Below, piece after piece: positions 10,457 to 22,400 of a DNA stretch of 64,000 nucleotides (positions are counted from its first letter, which is position 1; each line of letters opens with the position of its first letter). Under the pieces are notes generated by a model. That model was not told the DNA's origin. It saw nothing but the letters and a program-made list of their open reading frames with translations, and did no database searches. The translations under genes and the position numbers were made by a program. Source of the stretch: Petrosia ficiformis (taxonomy: Eukaryota > Porifera > Demospongiae > Haplosclerida > Petrosiidae). The stretch covers positions 18,640,548-18,704,547 of the forward strand of contig OX345636.1 of NCBI GenBank assembly GCA_947044365.1, given 5' to 3'.

Positions 10457-13400
10457 TCATGTAATGTTTGAATCTTTCGTATCATTGGTTATAGGAGGTG
10501 AGACTAGATTTGATGCTATTGTTTGAGTCCTGGTAAGTGATTTCGGAGACGGAGGAGGTGACAGGTTTGAACTAGCTTGATCTTCAAGTTTTCTACATAA
10601 GAAAAGCATATATAATCACTTGAGATAAAAAAAATGTTATGTACTGATAGAAATCATGCATAAATTTATAATTCTGATTCAAATGGTGAAAACAACACCT
10701 AGTGTAGCACAAATAATATTGAACAAATGCTTGCTATTCAGCTTACTATATGGGAATGCCACATAAATTTGGTTTCGCATCAACTACACATCCTGGATAC
10801 CAAATAATTGCTATTAGTTGTGCAAACACATTTGTGAAGTTTAACAAGACATATGAAGAAAAAGTATGCCTATATACTAGTGTTGAAACGAATATTGAAA
10901 TATTCGGATATTCGTTCGTTATTTAGGTATTCGAATGTATTTTTTGGTATTTGATTATTCGTTTAACGTTTACGCATTGTCAAAACACGTGCAGGAAATT
11001 AAATGGCGGCAAAAAATTTCTTGCTTTATGTTACTGGTTTTCTAGGCTTGTACATGTATATCAGAAATGAACAATAAAAACACAGTGGTTGCTGTTATAA
11101 CACATCTATTGTAACTACTTACATTTTTATGGCCCGTAGGGCCATCCCTATGATTGCTTTCCCACGGGTTCGATGTATGTTTATATATATATATATATAT
11201 ATATGTTTGTGTCACCTACGCGAGTATGTGTTGTATACGTAGTTAAGGAAGTTACATCATTCCCGGGGGCTCGGTCAATTAATGGGCGTGGCACGTAAAA
11301 GAACGCGCGATCAAGCTCTACACACCAGCAGAAAGAAAGCTGTGTAGCTTACGTAGAAACTGGAACAAATAGCTAGCTATTCTGCCTGATATAAATTTCT
11401 AAAGTTCTACAAGGTCCTTTGAAAGGTCAGGAGAGTAGATAATCAACTATGATAAGCTGTTGTCTTTCATGCTTGATAATCAGCCATGATTACTGAACGC
11501 TGGACACCACAAAGCAGTCATAGGGATACTTTTATCTTCACTTAAATTAGTAAAGCAATCATAGGGATGTTTTTTTCTCTATATACACTTGTTAATACTT
11601 AATATTTTACAAGAAACAATTCATACAACTTATGATGAGTAAGCAATCGAATATTCCAGTTCGTTAAGAAAAGCAAATATTCGAATACCAAGAAGCAGTA
11701 ATCGTTTCAGCACTACTATATTATATACATGTATATGATCAGTGTTCTCTCTATGTTGTTTTAGAGGGGTGCAGTACCCTTCTATAGTTTAAATCTGCCT
11801 CCCTATCAGTCATAAAAATACCTAATGTACCCCTTTTGATTTTGTACTGTTTTATAATGTGTTCACCAATTACCCATTGATCCCATTTCCTAAGAGCAGG
11901 GTAAGGGTTCTATTATGGAACAGGTGGACCCTCAATAGAAATTCATTAATTAATTAACTATGATGTAATAATTACTTTGTCACTTTCGTGTACCCCCTAT
12001 TGCAAAATCCTGGTGAGAAGACTGCCTCTGATTGCTTTGTAATGACCAATAATCAGTGCTGATGACTTTCTCATGCCTGAAACCCAACAACATATTACAG
12101 TTGCTTGTTTTTCCTTTCATCTCACTTTTTAACAGGAAAAATGTTTCCTACTCAAGACTTCATTATCAGGTAGTAGAATATCCACTACAATGACAGTGGA
12201 ATGGTTGATAGCTGACATACTTTGCAGGAAAGAGAGCATTTGCTCAAGAACAGCAGGAAGAATAAACTGCAACTAATAGCTACTATGACTATAAGACATT
12301 GTAAAATAGAAGCACCTTTAGAGTAAGAAGAGTAGCAAACCAAATAACTATAACACATGTAGTCTTCATCAGCCTCAGACATGAGGAAACATTCTGGATA
12401 CCAGGTTTAATATGCTTCCTGTATAGAATGGCTAATTAGTGAAAGTTAAGCATTTGTTCAAAAGCCGTACAACATTTATTTACAGAACAAGTCACAAACC
12501 CTGATATACCTCTCACAGTACCCCTCCCAATAGATCCTCTTTTCCCCATTGAAGATCTCACCTCTTTTTACTTTTCTGTTCCTTGTTTCTTTCACATTCT
12601 GAACAATCACATTCAGAATCAGAACCACTGCTACTACTACTGGAGTCATCACTACTATCACTGGAAGGTACACCAGTGTCTTGACTCAAATCAACAGTGT
12701 CAGCTACAGCAGCCAATTCAGGACGTTCAGTCTATAGGTATAATTATGACAATTGCAATAAATACTTCAGGAGCTTATGAAATGCCAAGTTTCAAAGGAG
12801 CAATACTTTAAACAAACTTACTATAATTATGCAAGTTTTAAAAATTCATGTAACAAAATATTTTGTCTATAATAGAAGTTTCAAAATTATGGTAGAGTGC
12901 ATTTACATGAGCATGTAGGCTGAGGAATTCAAATGTACTGTACATTTGAAAATATTGCACTTACTTTTAATATCTGATACCATTTTTTTGATAATTTAGG
13001 TCGACCTCTCACTGTTTTATGCCAAACAACTGGAAAATTAACTGGACTTGCAAAATTTTGAGTCACTGCTATTGAAGAATCCAGATTGAGTACCACATGC
13101 CACCATCCACCAGGAATAAACACAGTCTCTCCAGGACAATGTAAAATTTCAATCTGTAAAATAGAATGGATAATTAATAAGTTACTAATTGTGACATTTC
13201 ACATGATTGTTTCAATATCATTGAATAATAATTTTGATCACAAATGGTTAATTTCAAGTGCTGGCTTTGTCAGCCATTCAGTACACTAATACACATACAA
13301 CAACATTCAGTAAATAAGAAGCATAATCATTGCCTTCAAAATCTCATGAATATCATTATGTGGTTCATTTAAGGCAGGGTTAGGGTTCCCTTGTGGTTAG

Positions 13401-16400
13401 GGTTCAATCAGTATCAGTGATCTTAGTCTGTGATGGCAATCTTGGACATCACTCAGTCTCTGATCAAATGTATTATGCAAGAATGATACATATACAATGT
13501 ACCTCTAGATTACATGTTAATAAAACAGTGAGATACATGTACATGTATATTCATCTGGTAATCATACATGTAAAATTTATAAGATGATCTAATTGTATGT
13601 ACCAAGCACTTACAGCACAAGTAGTAAAATGGCAATAGCCTTTTTATTTAAAGAGGAAATACTGTTACAACTACCATATTTTTATGGCCCGTAGGGCCAT
13701 CCCTATGAATGCTTTCTTATGGGTTCGAACTATAATATATATATATACATATATATTCTTGTGTCCACTTGCGCAAGTATGCATTGTATACGTAGTTAAG
13801 AAAGTTGCATCATTCCCAGGGGGCTGGGTCATTTAATGGGCGTGGCATGTAAAAGAACACATGCTCTAGCTCTGCTGCAGCAGCAGGAAGAAAGAAAGCT
13901 GCTACGTAGAAACTGGATCTAATAGCAATCTATTCTACCTGAAATATATTCCTAAAGTTCTACAAGATCCTTTAAAAGGTAAAGAGAGTAGGTAATCAAA
14001 ATAATAACTATAATAGGCTGTCGTGTCTCAGGCTTGATAAAGTCAGCCAACTGAGATTACTGAATGCTGGACACCAAGCAATCATAGGGATATATATATC
14101 TTGTTTTTAAATATTGAGATCATAATTATTAGTTAAAAGAATGTACATGATGTACATTTAGCAAAACAATTATTAGTAATTGTATTGCAACAATATAAAT
14201 GTGTTGATCTGTCATGATGCCTCCAAATGAGTGAACTACTAAAATTAATTTATAGCTTTATTTTCCCATACACAATAAATGTGTACTGAAGTTACAGTGT
14301 GTGCAGGACTGCCACTGTGACAGAAAACAGGGAGTTAAAAAAATATCTTGACACAGCAACAACATAGTAACAGATCATAAAACTGAATTATGTTACACTT
14401 TACAACCTATCTCTAAGCGTTCAGTGTAAATCAAATGTATATTATATATAGTATACATATGTACTAACTGGTTTGCAATCCTGAGGCCAGCTAGGTAACT
14501 GTGTCTTTGGATAAACCAGAGCAAACCACGAAATAGCTTCATCACGTTGAGTACCACCCAAACTAGCAGGTACTTTAAGAATTTCCTTAGGAGTGTGAGG
14601 AGGAAAGATAGCCCATCTGCATGATGGAAATTAAGAAATAAGTACATGTAAATGTATGATTGGTAAAAGTGTGTAGGTGGAGATAAGTGGAGAGATGAGT
14701 TTTGACATGCAGATAATCACATGCACTTGTCAAAAGTGTGAACCTCATTCAAGACATTAGCACTACCATGGTGTTATACATGTAGTTACATGTATATTAT
14801 AACTTTACCATTGTCCTATGTTTGCTTTCACCATTCAATAATTGTTTTTATAATAAACAAACGTTTCGGTAGTTATACAACCCCAACCACCTTCATCAGC
14901 GGTATAATAATAATTACAAAAAACATTCTACTATTTATACTACATTAGACTGTACAAGATACTAAGGAGCATGCATGATGTTGTAGAGGTCACATGCATT
15001 TGGTTGTGTGTCAAACTTGTGACCAGATTGCAGTGTCAGGTACACATCAGGCAGTAGTCCTTTTTCTCTATTCAGAGCATCTTCCTCTTTGTGTGTGTGC
15101 CAAGACTCCATTGTACATCGAGGATGTGTGAAAGCAATTACTATGGTGTTGTCCCAATCAATTATGTCGTTGGTAGAGATTACATGCTCAGCTAAGGCAC
15201 TATTGTTTACATCAAATGTGCAGACAGCTCTTTGATGTTCTTTCACACATTGTGAAAGAGTTCTTCCTGTCTGCCCGATGTACGACTTGGAACAATCAGA
15301 ACAAGGAATCTTGTAAACAACACCTGCTTGTTGGTGAGCTGGGTCCGGGTGACACAAGATTTGTCTGAGAGTCCTGGTCGGTCTGAAAAATGTCCGGATG
15401 TTTAAGGGTTGTAGTACCCTTCAGATAGCTTCTGATGGTCCTTTCAGGTATGGGAGAGTGAGGGTAGTAAGCCCTTCCGTTTCTGGTGGTGAAGTTAGAC
15501 ATGGTCTTGGAAGACAACTAGAGTGAATGAATCTCTCGGGATAACCATTATCCTGAAGTACTTTGGATACATGGAGCTCTTCAATAGATTTTAACGATAG
15601 ATAGGAGGACAATAATTCAGCTCTAGAAAACAGTGTACTGACAACAGATTGCTTGTGTGACTGAGGATGGTGAGAGTTAAAGTGAAGGTACCGATCCAAG
15701 TGAGTTGATTTTCTGAAAACAGAGGTCAATATGGAATCGTCATCTTGTCTGTTAACTGTGTTGAGGAGAATGTCAAGGAATGGAGTTGATTGTTCTGTTC
15801 AATTTCGTACGTAAATTGGATTGATGGCTTGATAATATTAAGATGTTGGTGAAACTCTTCAATTATGCAGGGCTGGATAGCAGTGCAAGTATCATCAACG
15901 TATCTCTTCCAGAACCATAAAGGAGTCCTGAAGGTTGAAAGAGCTCTTTGTTCTATATCTTCCATCACTAGATTGGTGATTATGACAGACACTGGAGAGC
16001 CCATAGCTGTTCCATGGACCTGCTGGTAGACAACATTCTGGAATTGCAGGTACGTCGCATTAAAACACAAATCAAGTAAAGAAATAATGTTCTCTGAGTC
16101 CAGGTATGTGCGTTCATGTAGGGTTTCATCATGTTCTAATAGGTCTCTAGTCACCTTCAGAGCAAAACCAATAAATATACTTTTAAACAGAGACACCACA
16201 TCAAAAGAAATCAATACTTCATCATCCTCTAGTTCTTGGTTAATGATGAACTGAGTAAACTCATGGGAGTTACGGACGGAAATATGACAAGGTCTTACCA
16301 ACGAATGGAGAGTTGTTTTGATAACTGATAGGTAGGAGATGTATAAAAGGAGACAATGGGACGAAGAGGGACATCTTGCTTGTGAATTTTTGGTAGACTA

Positions 16401-19400
16401 TAAATTCTGGGAGTCAATCCAGAAGAACTCCTAAGCCAATGGTATAATCGATCGGAAAGCCGAAGGGTCACGGTTCAGCTTCTTGTAAGTGGAGGTGTCA
16501 CTCAACATTTCAGAGAATTTCCAGTTATAATCATCTCTATCCATGATTACAGTAGCACGTCCTTTGTCAGTTGACAAGACAATGACATCAGTGTTCGATC
16601 GAAGTTCTTTTAGGCTCTAGTTTTCAGGAGAGTTAGGTTGGGATTGTGTCTTACAGGAAAGGTTTAAAATTGCTACTATCCGATTTCTTGCATGAGCTAC
16701 ACTCAAGGAATTGGCCTTTGAAGACTTCAAAGCTTCCTTGACATCAGCAATCACCATGGGAGTTGACAATGAATGAGATGTCACAGCATAGTTCAAACCT
16801 CTAGACAAATCTTTTGTCACCCTAAGGACCATGTCCCAGCTGACCAACAAGCAGGAGTAGTTTACAAGATTCCTTGTTCTGATTGTTACAAGTCGTACAC
16901 AAGTTGCACAACATGTGAAAGAACATCAAAGAGCTGTTCACACATTTGATGTAAACAACAGTGCCTTAGCTGAGCATGTAACCTCTACCAAGTTACCAAC
17001 CACATAATTGATTGGGACAACACCACAGTAATCGATTGACATGCGAAAACACATCCTCGATGTACAATGGAGTCTTGGCATAGACACAAAGAGGAAGATG
17101 CTCTGAATAGAGAAAAAGAACTACTGCCTAATGTGTACCTGACACTGCAATCCAGTCACAAGTTTAACACACAACCAAGTGCGTGTGACCTCTACAACAT
17201 CATGCATGCTCCTTAGTATCTTGTACAGTCTAATGTAGTATAAATAGTAGAATGTTTTTGTAATTATTATTATACCACTGATGAAGGTAGTTGTATAACT
17301 ACCGAAATGTTTGGTTATTATAAAAATAATTATTGATTGGTGAAAGTAAACATAGACCAATGGATATTACACTACCCAATCATTCAGGACTTTTCAACTT
17401 TAATTCTGGCAATGACATTATATAATATATTTGTTCTGTGGAATATTCAATGTTTGAGTTGGTTTATGAACCTATCGTCAGTTATGAAACAAAAAACAAG
17501 TATTTAAGTATTTAAATATCTAACCAACTCAATGCTAATAGCAAGACACTTATAGAGGTACTGTTATGATGACATGCCTGTACATGGGCCTAACAGCATA
17601 ATGTGCATAGCAGTACAGTAGCACATGTAGCATTGTAACACTCATGCAGACATGAGATATAACTATTACATACAATAACTCTATTACATACAAACATAAT
17701 ATGAATGGATTATGTATAACTATTACATGCACTTTCCCTTGGTATAAAATGGCAGAAATACAACTGTGGATAATAGCATAATGAAAATGTAAACACACTG
17801 AACCCTTTAATGTCTATTTAATCTTTGATATTGCTAGTGGTTGCTAAATTTGTAGTGCTGGTTAAGAAGTGACCATAATTATTAACAGTGCTACATTGAG
17901 CATTAAACAACTCAATTGCGCCAGCAAAATCGTAAATATCTCCAAACAACATGGCAGTCACTTGGACCACTCAATGTGCAATTTTCAGTCTCCTATGGAT
18001 CTTAACTTTTATGCTAATTCATACTGCATGTTGATGTACAGTATAACTCACAAGAAATTAACCTTTTATGTCCTCTAACTATAGAATTCCAAGCACTAGT
18101 ACCAAGAGGATCAATGTGGATTCCAGTTCCTGATCTAGGAGGACCCATGACAAACCATCTAAAGGAAAAATAAACATTCATGTGTAATACTACATGTACA
18201 TGTATTATATCAGGAGCCCATAATGACATTGACCAGAAAGTGTAAGAGTAGGAGCGGTAAACGACCACGCATTTAATTAAATTGTTCAAACTACATTTAT
18301 GTATCTGTCTGACCGTCTGTTACTATTTTTAGAACCCACGTGTATACGCCTTTGTTAAACATGGCATTACATCTCGACGATCTCCAAGGTTAGCTATAAA
18401 ACGAAGACGTCTGGAGGCAGAAATGGAGTCACCTACTATCAGGAAAGTGAGAGCATGCTTTGGGGAAGCTGAGAAATAACTGTTTAGTCCTATTCAAGAG
18501 TGTTTGACACCATTGCCTTCTGTCATTGAAATGATTGCAGTGAAGGCTTCCGACTACTTTGTCAATGGCTTCACTAGGAACATCTTCACAGTCTACACGA
18601 GCTAGAATATCGCTCAATTCTTTTCTCTGTTATACAAGAACCTTAGTCAATGTAGTAGATAATAGTTATTCATTTCTAGAAGCCATATTTAACAAAGGTG
18701 TATACACGTGGGTTCTAAAAATAGTAACAACGGTCAGACAGATAGTTTGACCAATTTAATTAAATGCGTGGTCATTTACCGCTCCTACTCTTACGCTTTC
18801 TGGTCAACGTCATTATGGGCTCCTGATTATATACACTGTACAGAATATTGGTTGAATCATTGCTACTGATATACTACATAATGACATATTGCAATATAAC
18901 TAGGTGAGACATTCCTGGTAGAGTAAACTGTACTGTAACATACAGGTACATGTATATAATGTATTGAATCTTGTAGAAGCTTTTAAGATGACAGCCAGAC
19001 TACCTGTCTCAAGTAGAAGATCTCAAGAATTAGCCAAACCAATAGGATATTTTATTGCAGCACTTGAAAAGGGTTCAATCAAGTGTTTTTGAGCAGGATT
19101 GGTGGTGCCACCCACGCTTTTAAATAAATAATGAAATAATATAACACATCAAAGGTAAGTTTTCTTGATTGTTTAAACAATGTGGTTTGTAGGTTGGGTG
19201 TTAAGGTTTCATAACAGGAAATGCATACTTGGTGGTGCAAAATTTAACCTCTGTAAGCATGTGTATAACATGATATACTGTGTGCAGTACATGGTACATA
19301 CCTGTATGGAGGTCTTCGTGGTTCACCAGCATATCTAAACAAATCATCACTAAAATATTTAGGTACAAAGTAATCTTCAAGTAACCTGCTCTTCTTGGGA

Positions 19401-22400
19401 TGCTGTGAGTGAGTACAACATTTTACATGTACTTGAAACAAGATACATGTACATGTACATTTAGAAACGCATACATGTAGCTAACATTCAGTCATTACAT
19501 TAGGGTCTACGTAATTATACAGCATGTATATATGTGACACAAACATAATTATATGTATAATCATACAGTTTGTATTTAGACGAGAAAGCAATCATATGGA
19601 AGAACCTGTAGGCCATTAAAAGAACACAGTATTATATACCCTTCAAGTAATAAGATGTGTATAGTACATGTACATGTACCTCTAGGCTCTAGCTCAAGTC
19701 ACTATTATGTGTCAATTTATTGAGGCAGCTTCAGTCACTATTATGTGTCAATTTATTGAGGCAGCTTCAGTCACTATTATGTGTCAATTTATTGAGGCAG
19801 CTTCAGTCACTATTATGTGTCAATTTATTGAGGCAGCTTCAGTCACTATTATGTGTCAATTTATTGAGGCAGCTTCAGTCACTATTATGTGTCAATTTAT
19901 TGAGGCAGCTTCAAAGTCACTATTATGTGTCAATTTATTGAGGCAACTTCAAAGTCACTATTATGTGTCAATTTATTGAGGCAGCTTCAGTCACTATTAT
20001 GTGTCAATTTATTGAGGCAGCTTCAGTCACTATTATGTGTCAATTTATTGAGGCAACTTCAAAGTCACTATTATGTGTCAATTTATTGAGGTAGCTTCAG
20101 TCACTATTATATGTCAATTTATTGAGGTAGCTTCAAAGTCACGATTATATGTCAATTTATTGAGGCAACTTCAAAGTCACTATTATATGTCAATTTATTG
20201 AGGTAGCTTCAAAGTCACTATTATGTGTCAATTTATTGAGGTAGCTTCAAAGTCACTATTATGTGTCAATTTATTGAGGTAGCTTCAGTCACTATTATAT
20301 GTCAATTTATTGAGGTAGCTTCAAAGTCACGATTATATGTCAATTTATTGAGGCAACTTCAAAGTCACTATTATATGTCAATTTATTGAGGCAGCTTCAG
20401 TCACTATTATGTGTCAATTTATTGAGGCAACTTCAAAGTCACTATTATGTGTCAATTTATTGAGGCAGCTTCAGTCACTATTATGTGTCAATTTATTGAG
20501 GTAGCTTCAGTCACTATTATGTGTCAATTTATTGAGGCAACTTCAAAGTCACTATTATGTGTCAATTTATTGAGGCAGCTTCAGTCACTATTATATGTCA
20601 ATTTATTGAGGCAGCTTCAGTCACTATTATATGTCAATTTATTGAGGTAGCTTCAAAGTCACTATTATGTGTCAATTTATTGAGGCAACTTCAAAGTCAC
20701 TATTATGTGTCAATTTATTGAGGTAGCTTCAGTCACTATTATATGTCAATTTATTGAGGTAGCTTCAGTCACTATTATGTGTCAATTTATTGAGGTAGCT
20801 TCAAAGTCACTATTATGTGTCAATTTATTGAGGCAGCTTCAGTCACTATTATGTGTCAATTTATTGAGGCAGCTTCAGTCACTATTATGTGTCAATTTAT
20901 TGAGGCAGCTTCAATATAATCATAATTCTAGTATATACATGTACTACATATACATATGCATGCAAACATATCTCAAGTACACTGATCTACAACTATGAAA
21001 CATAACTTTGAGTGGTGATATACATTTACTAATGACAACTGACAAGTACATGTACTACACCACTCAAAGTTATTTATTTATTTGTGTACAAGTACTACTT
21101 GTACACATCAATAAATAGTAACTCACATCTCCAAAAGAACTATCAAATATATACAAGGGACTGTCATCTTCATTATTAAGCATATACTGTGAATAATATT
21201 TCATCTTTAGCTTTACAGAATATCCATCATTGTCTTCTCCACATTTAAACTTTTGATTACGATATTTTCTACATAATCTCTAAAAGGAAACACTCTGTAA
21301 ATACTTTCAGTGATAGATATGTGCAATACATACATACAGTACAAAATCACAATATAGTACAGTAACTGCTCAGTACAGGACAATACAGAACAGAACATTT
21401 ACTACGTACATTAGAATACACAGAGTACTATAGTATACTTATACATGTAGCACATGTCAATGAAAAGTTACCATACAATAACAGTAATTATAGTAATGTC
21501 TCACTACTGTGGTGTTGTATGCCAATTACTGTCACTACTGAGTAATTACTGTTACTGTATTGTGACTTTTTATTGACATACTGTAAATACATTATACATG
21601 CATTTCTATAGTCTCTATTAGGGATGGGCACCCCGATTTTGAAAATACAAGTCAATGATTATTGTCTGTGCAAGTATCACGATTATTGCGATTATTGCGA
21701 TTATTGGCTACCTTACATATGTACATGTATGTAGATTTCATTCAACAATCAAATTGATACCTTTTATTTGTTGAGTAAACAGTATTGAAAAACTGATTTA
21801 GATGTGATAGTACTGAAAACCTGAAGTTATGGCACAATAATCATTATTTTTGTGACCACGATATCGCAATATTTAGACAATATGATTATCACAGGAAATG
21901 TTAATCACAATTATCACGATAATAAAAATATTGCCCATCCCTAGTCTCTATAAAATACAGTCCTCAATAAAAAGTTCCTGTACATGTCCATGTACATATA
22001 TAATACAGTGACTATTATAGCATATTAGTTGACAATATTAACAATATTCATAAGCACAAAATACATTAGAATTGATTACAATAACTGTTGTTGAGTGGGC
22101 AAACAACTTTAGTCAGCTTTATAACTCAATATTCAAGAAGGATACATGACTGAAGCTTCCAATTCATGAAAGAAGAGTTATTAAGAAATGTAGAACAACA
22201 TACCTCATCAGGTATAGGAAAACAACAAGGGAAGCATGTCAACAGTTAATGTACTATTTCAGATGTGGGCATTGCCCAAATAGTATTAACCGTTGACATG
22301 CTTCCCCGTGTTGGTTTCTTACCGTTAAACTTTCAGATTTTAAACAAATCAGGTTTCTGACATACTTAGCAAAATGGAAACCTTCCAAGGTAGCCATCAT

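Noticed and set aside
19695..20912. CRISPR array
   Set aside because: Contiguous tandem repeat without unique spacers, in a eukaryotic intron.
19707..20998. ORFs made of [12 protein letters not shown] and [17 protein letters not shown] repeats
   Set aside because: By-product of a 36-bp minisatellite open in more than one frame and broken by 38-bp units; intronic in JMJD6.
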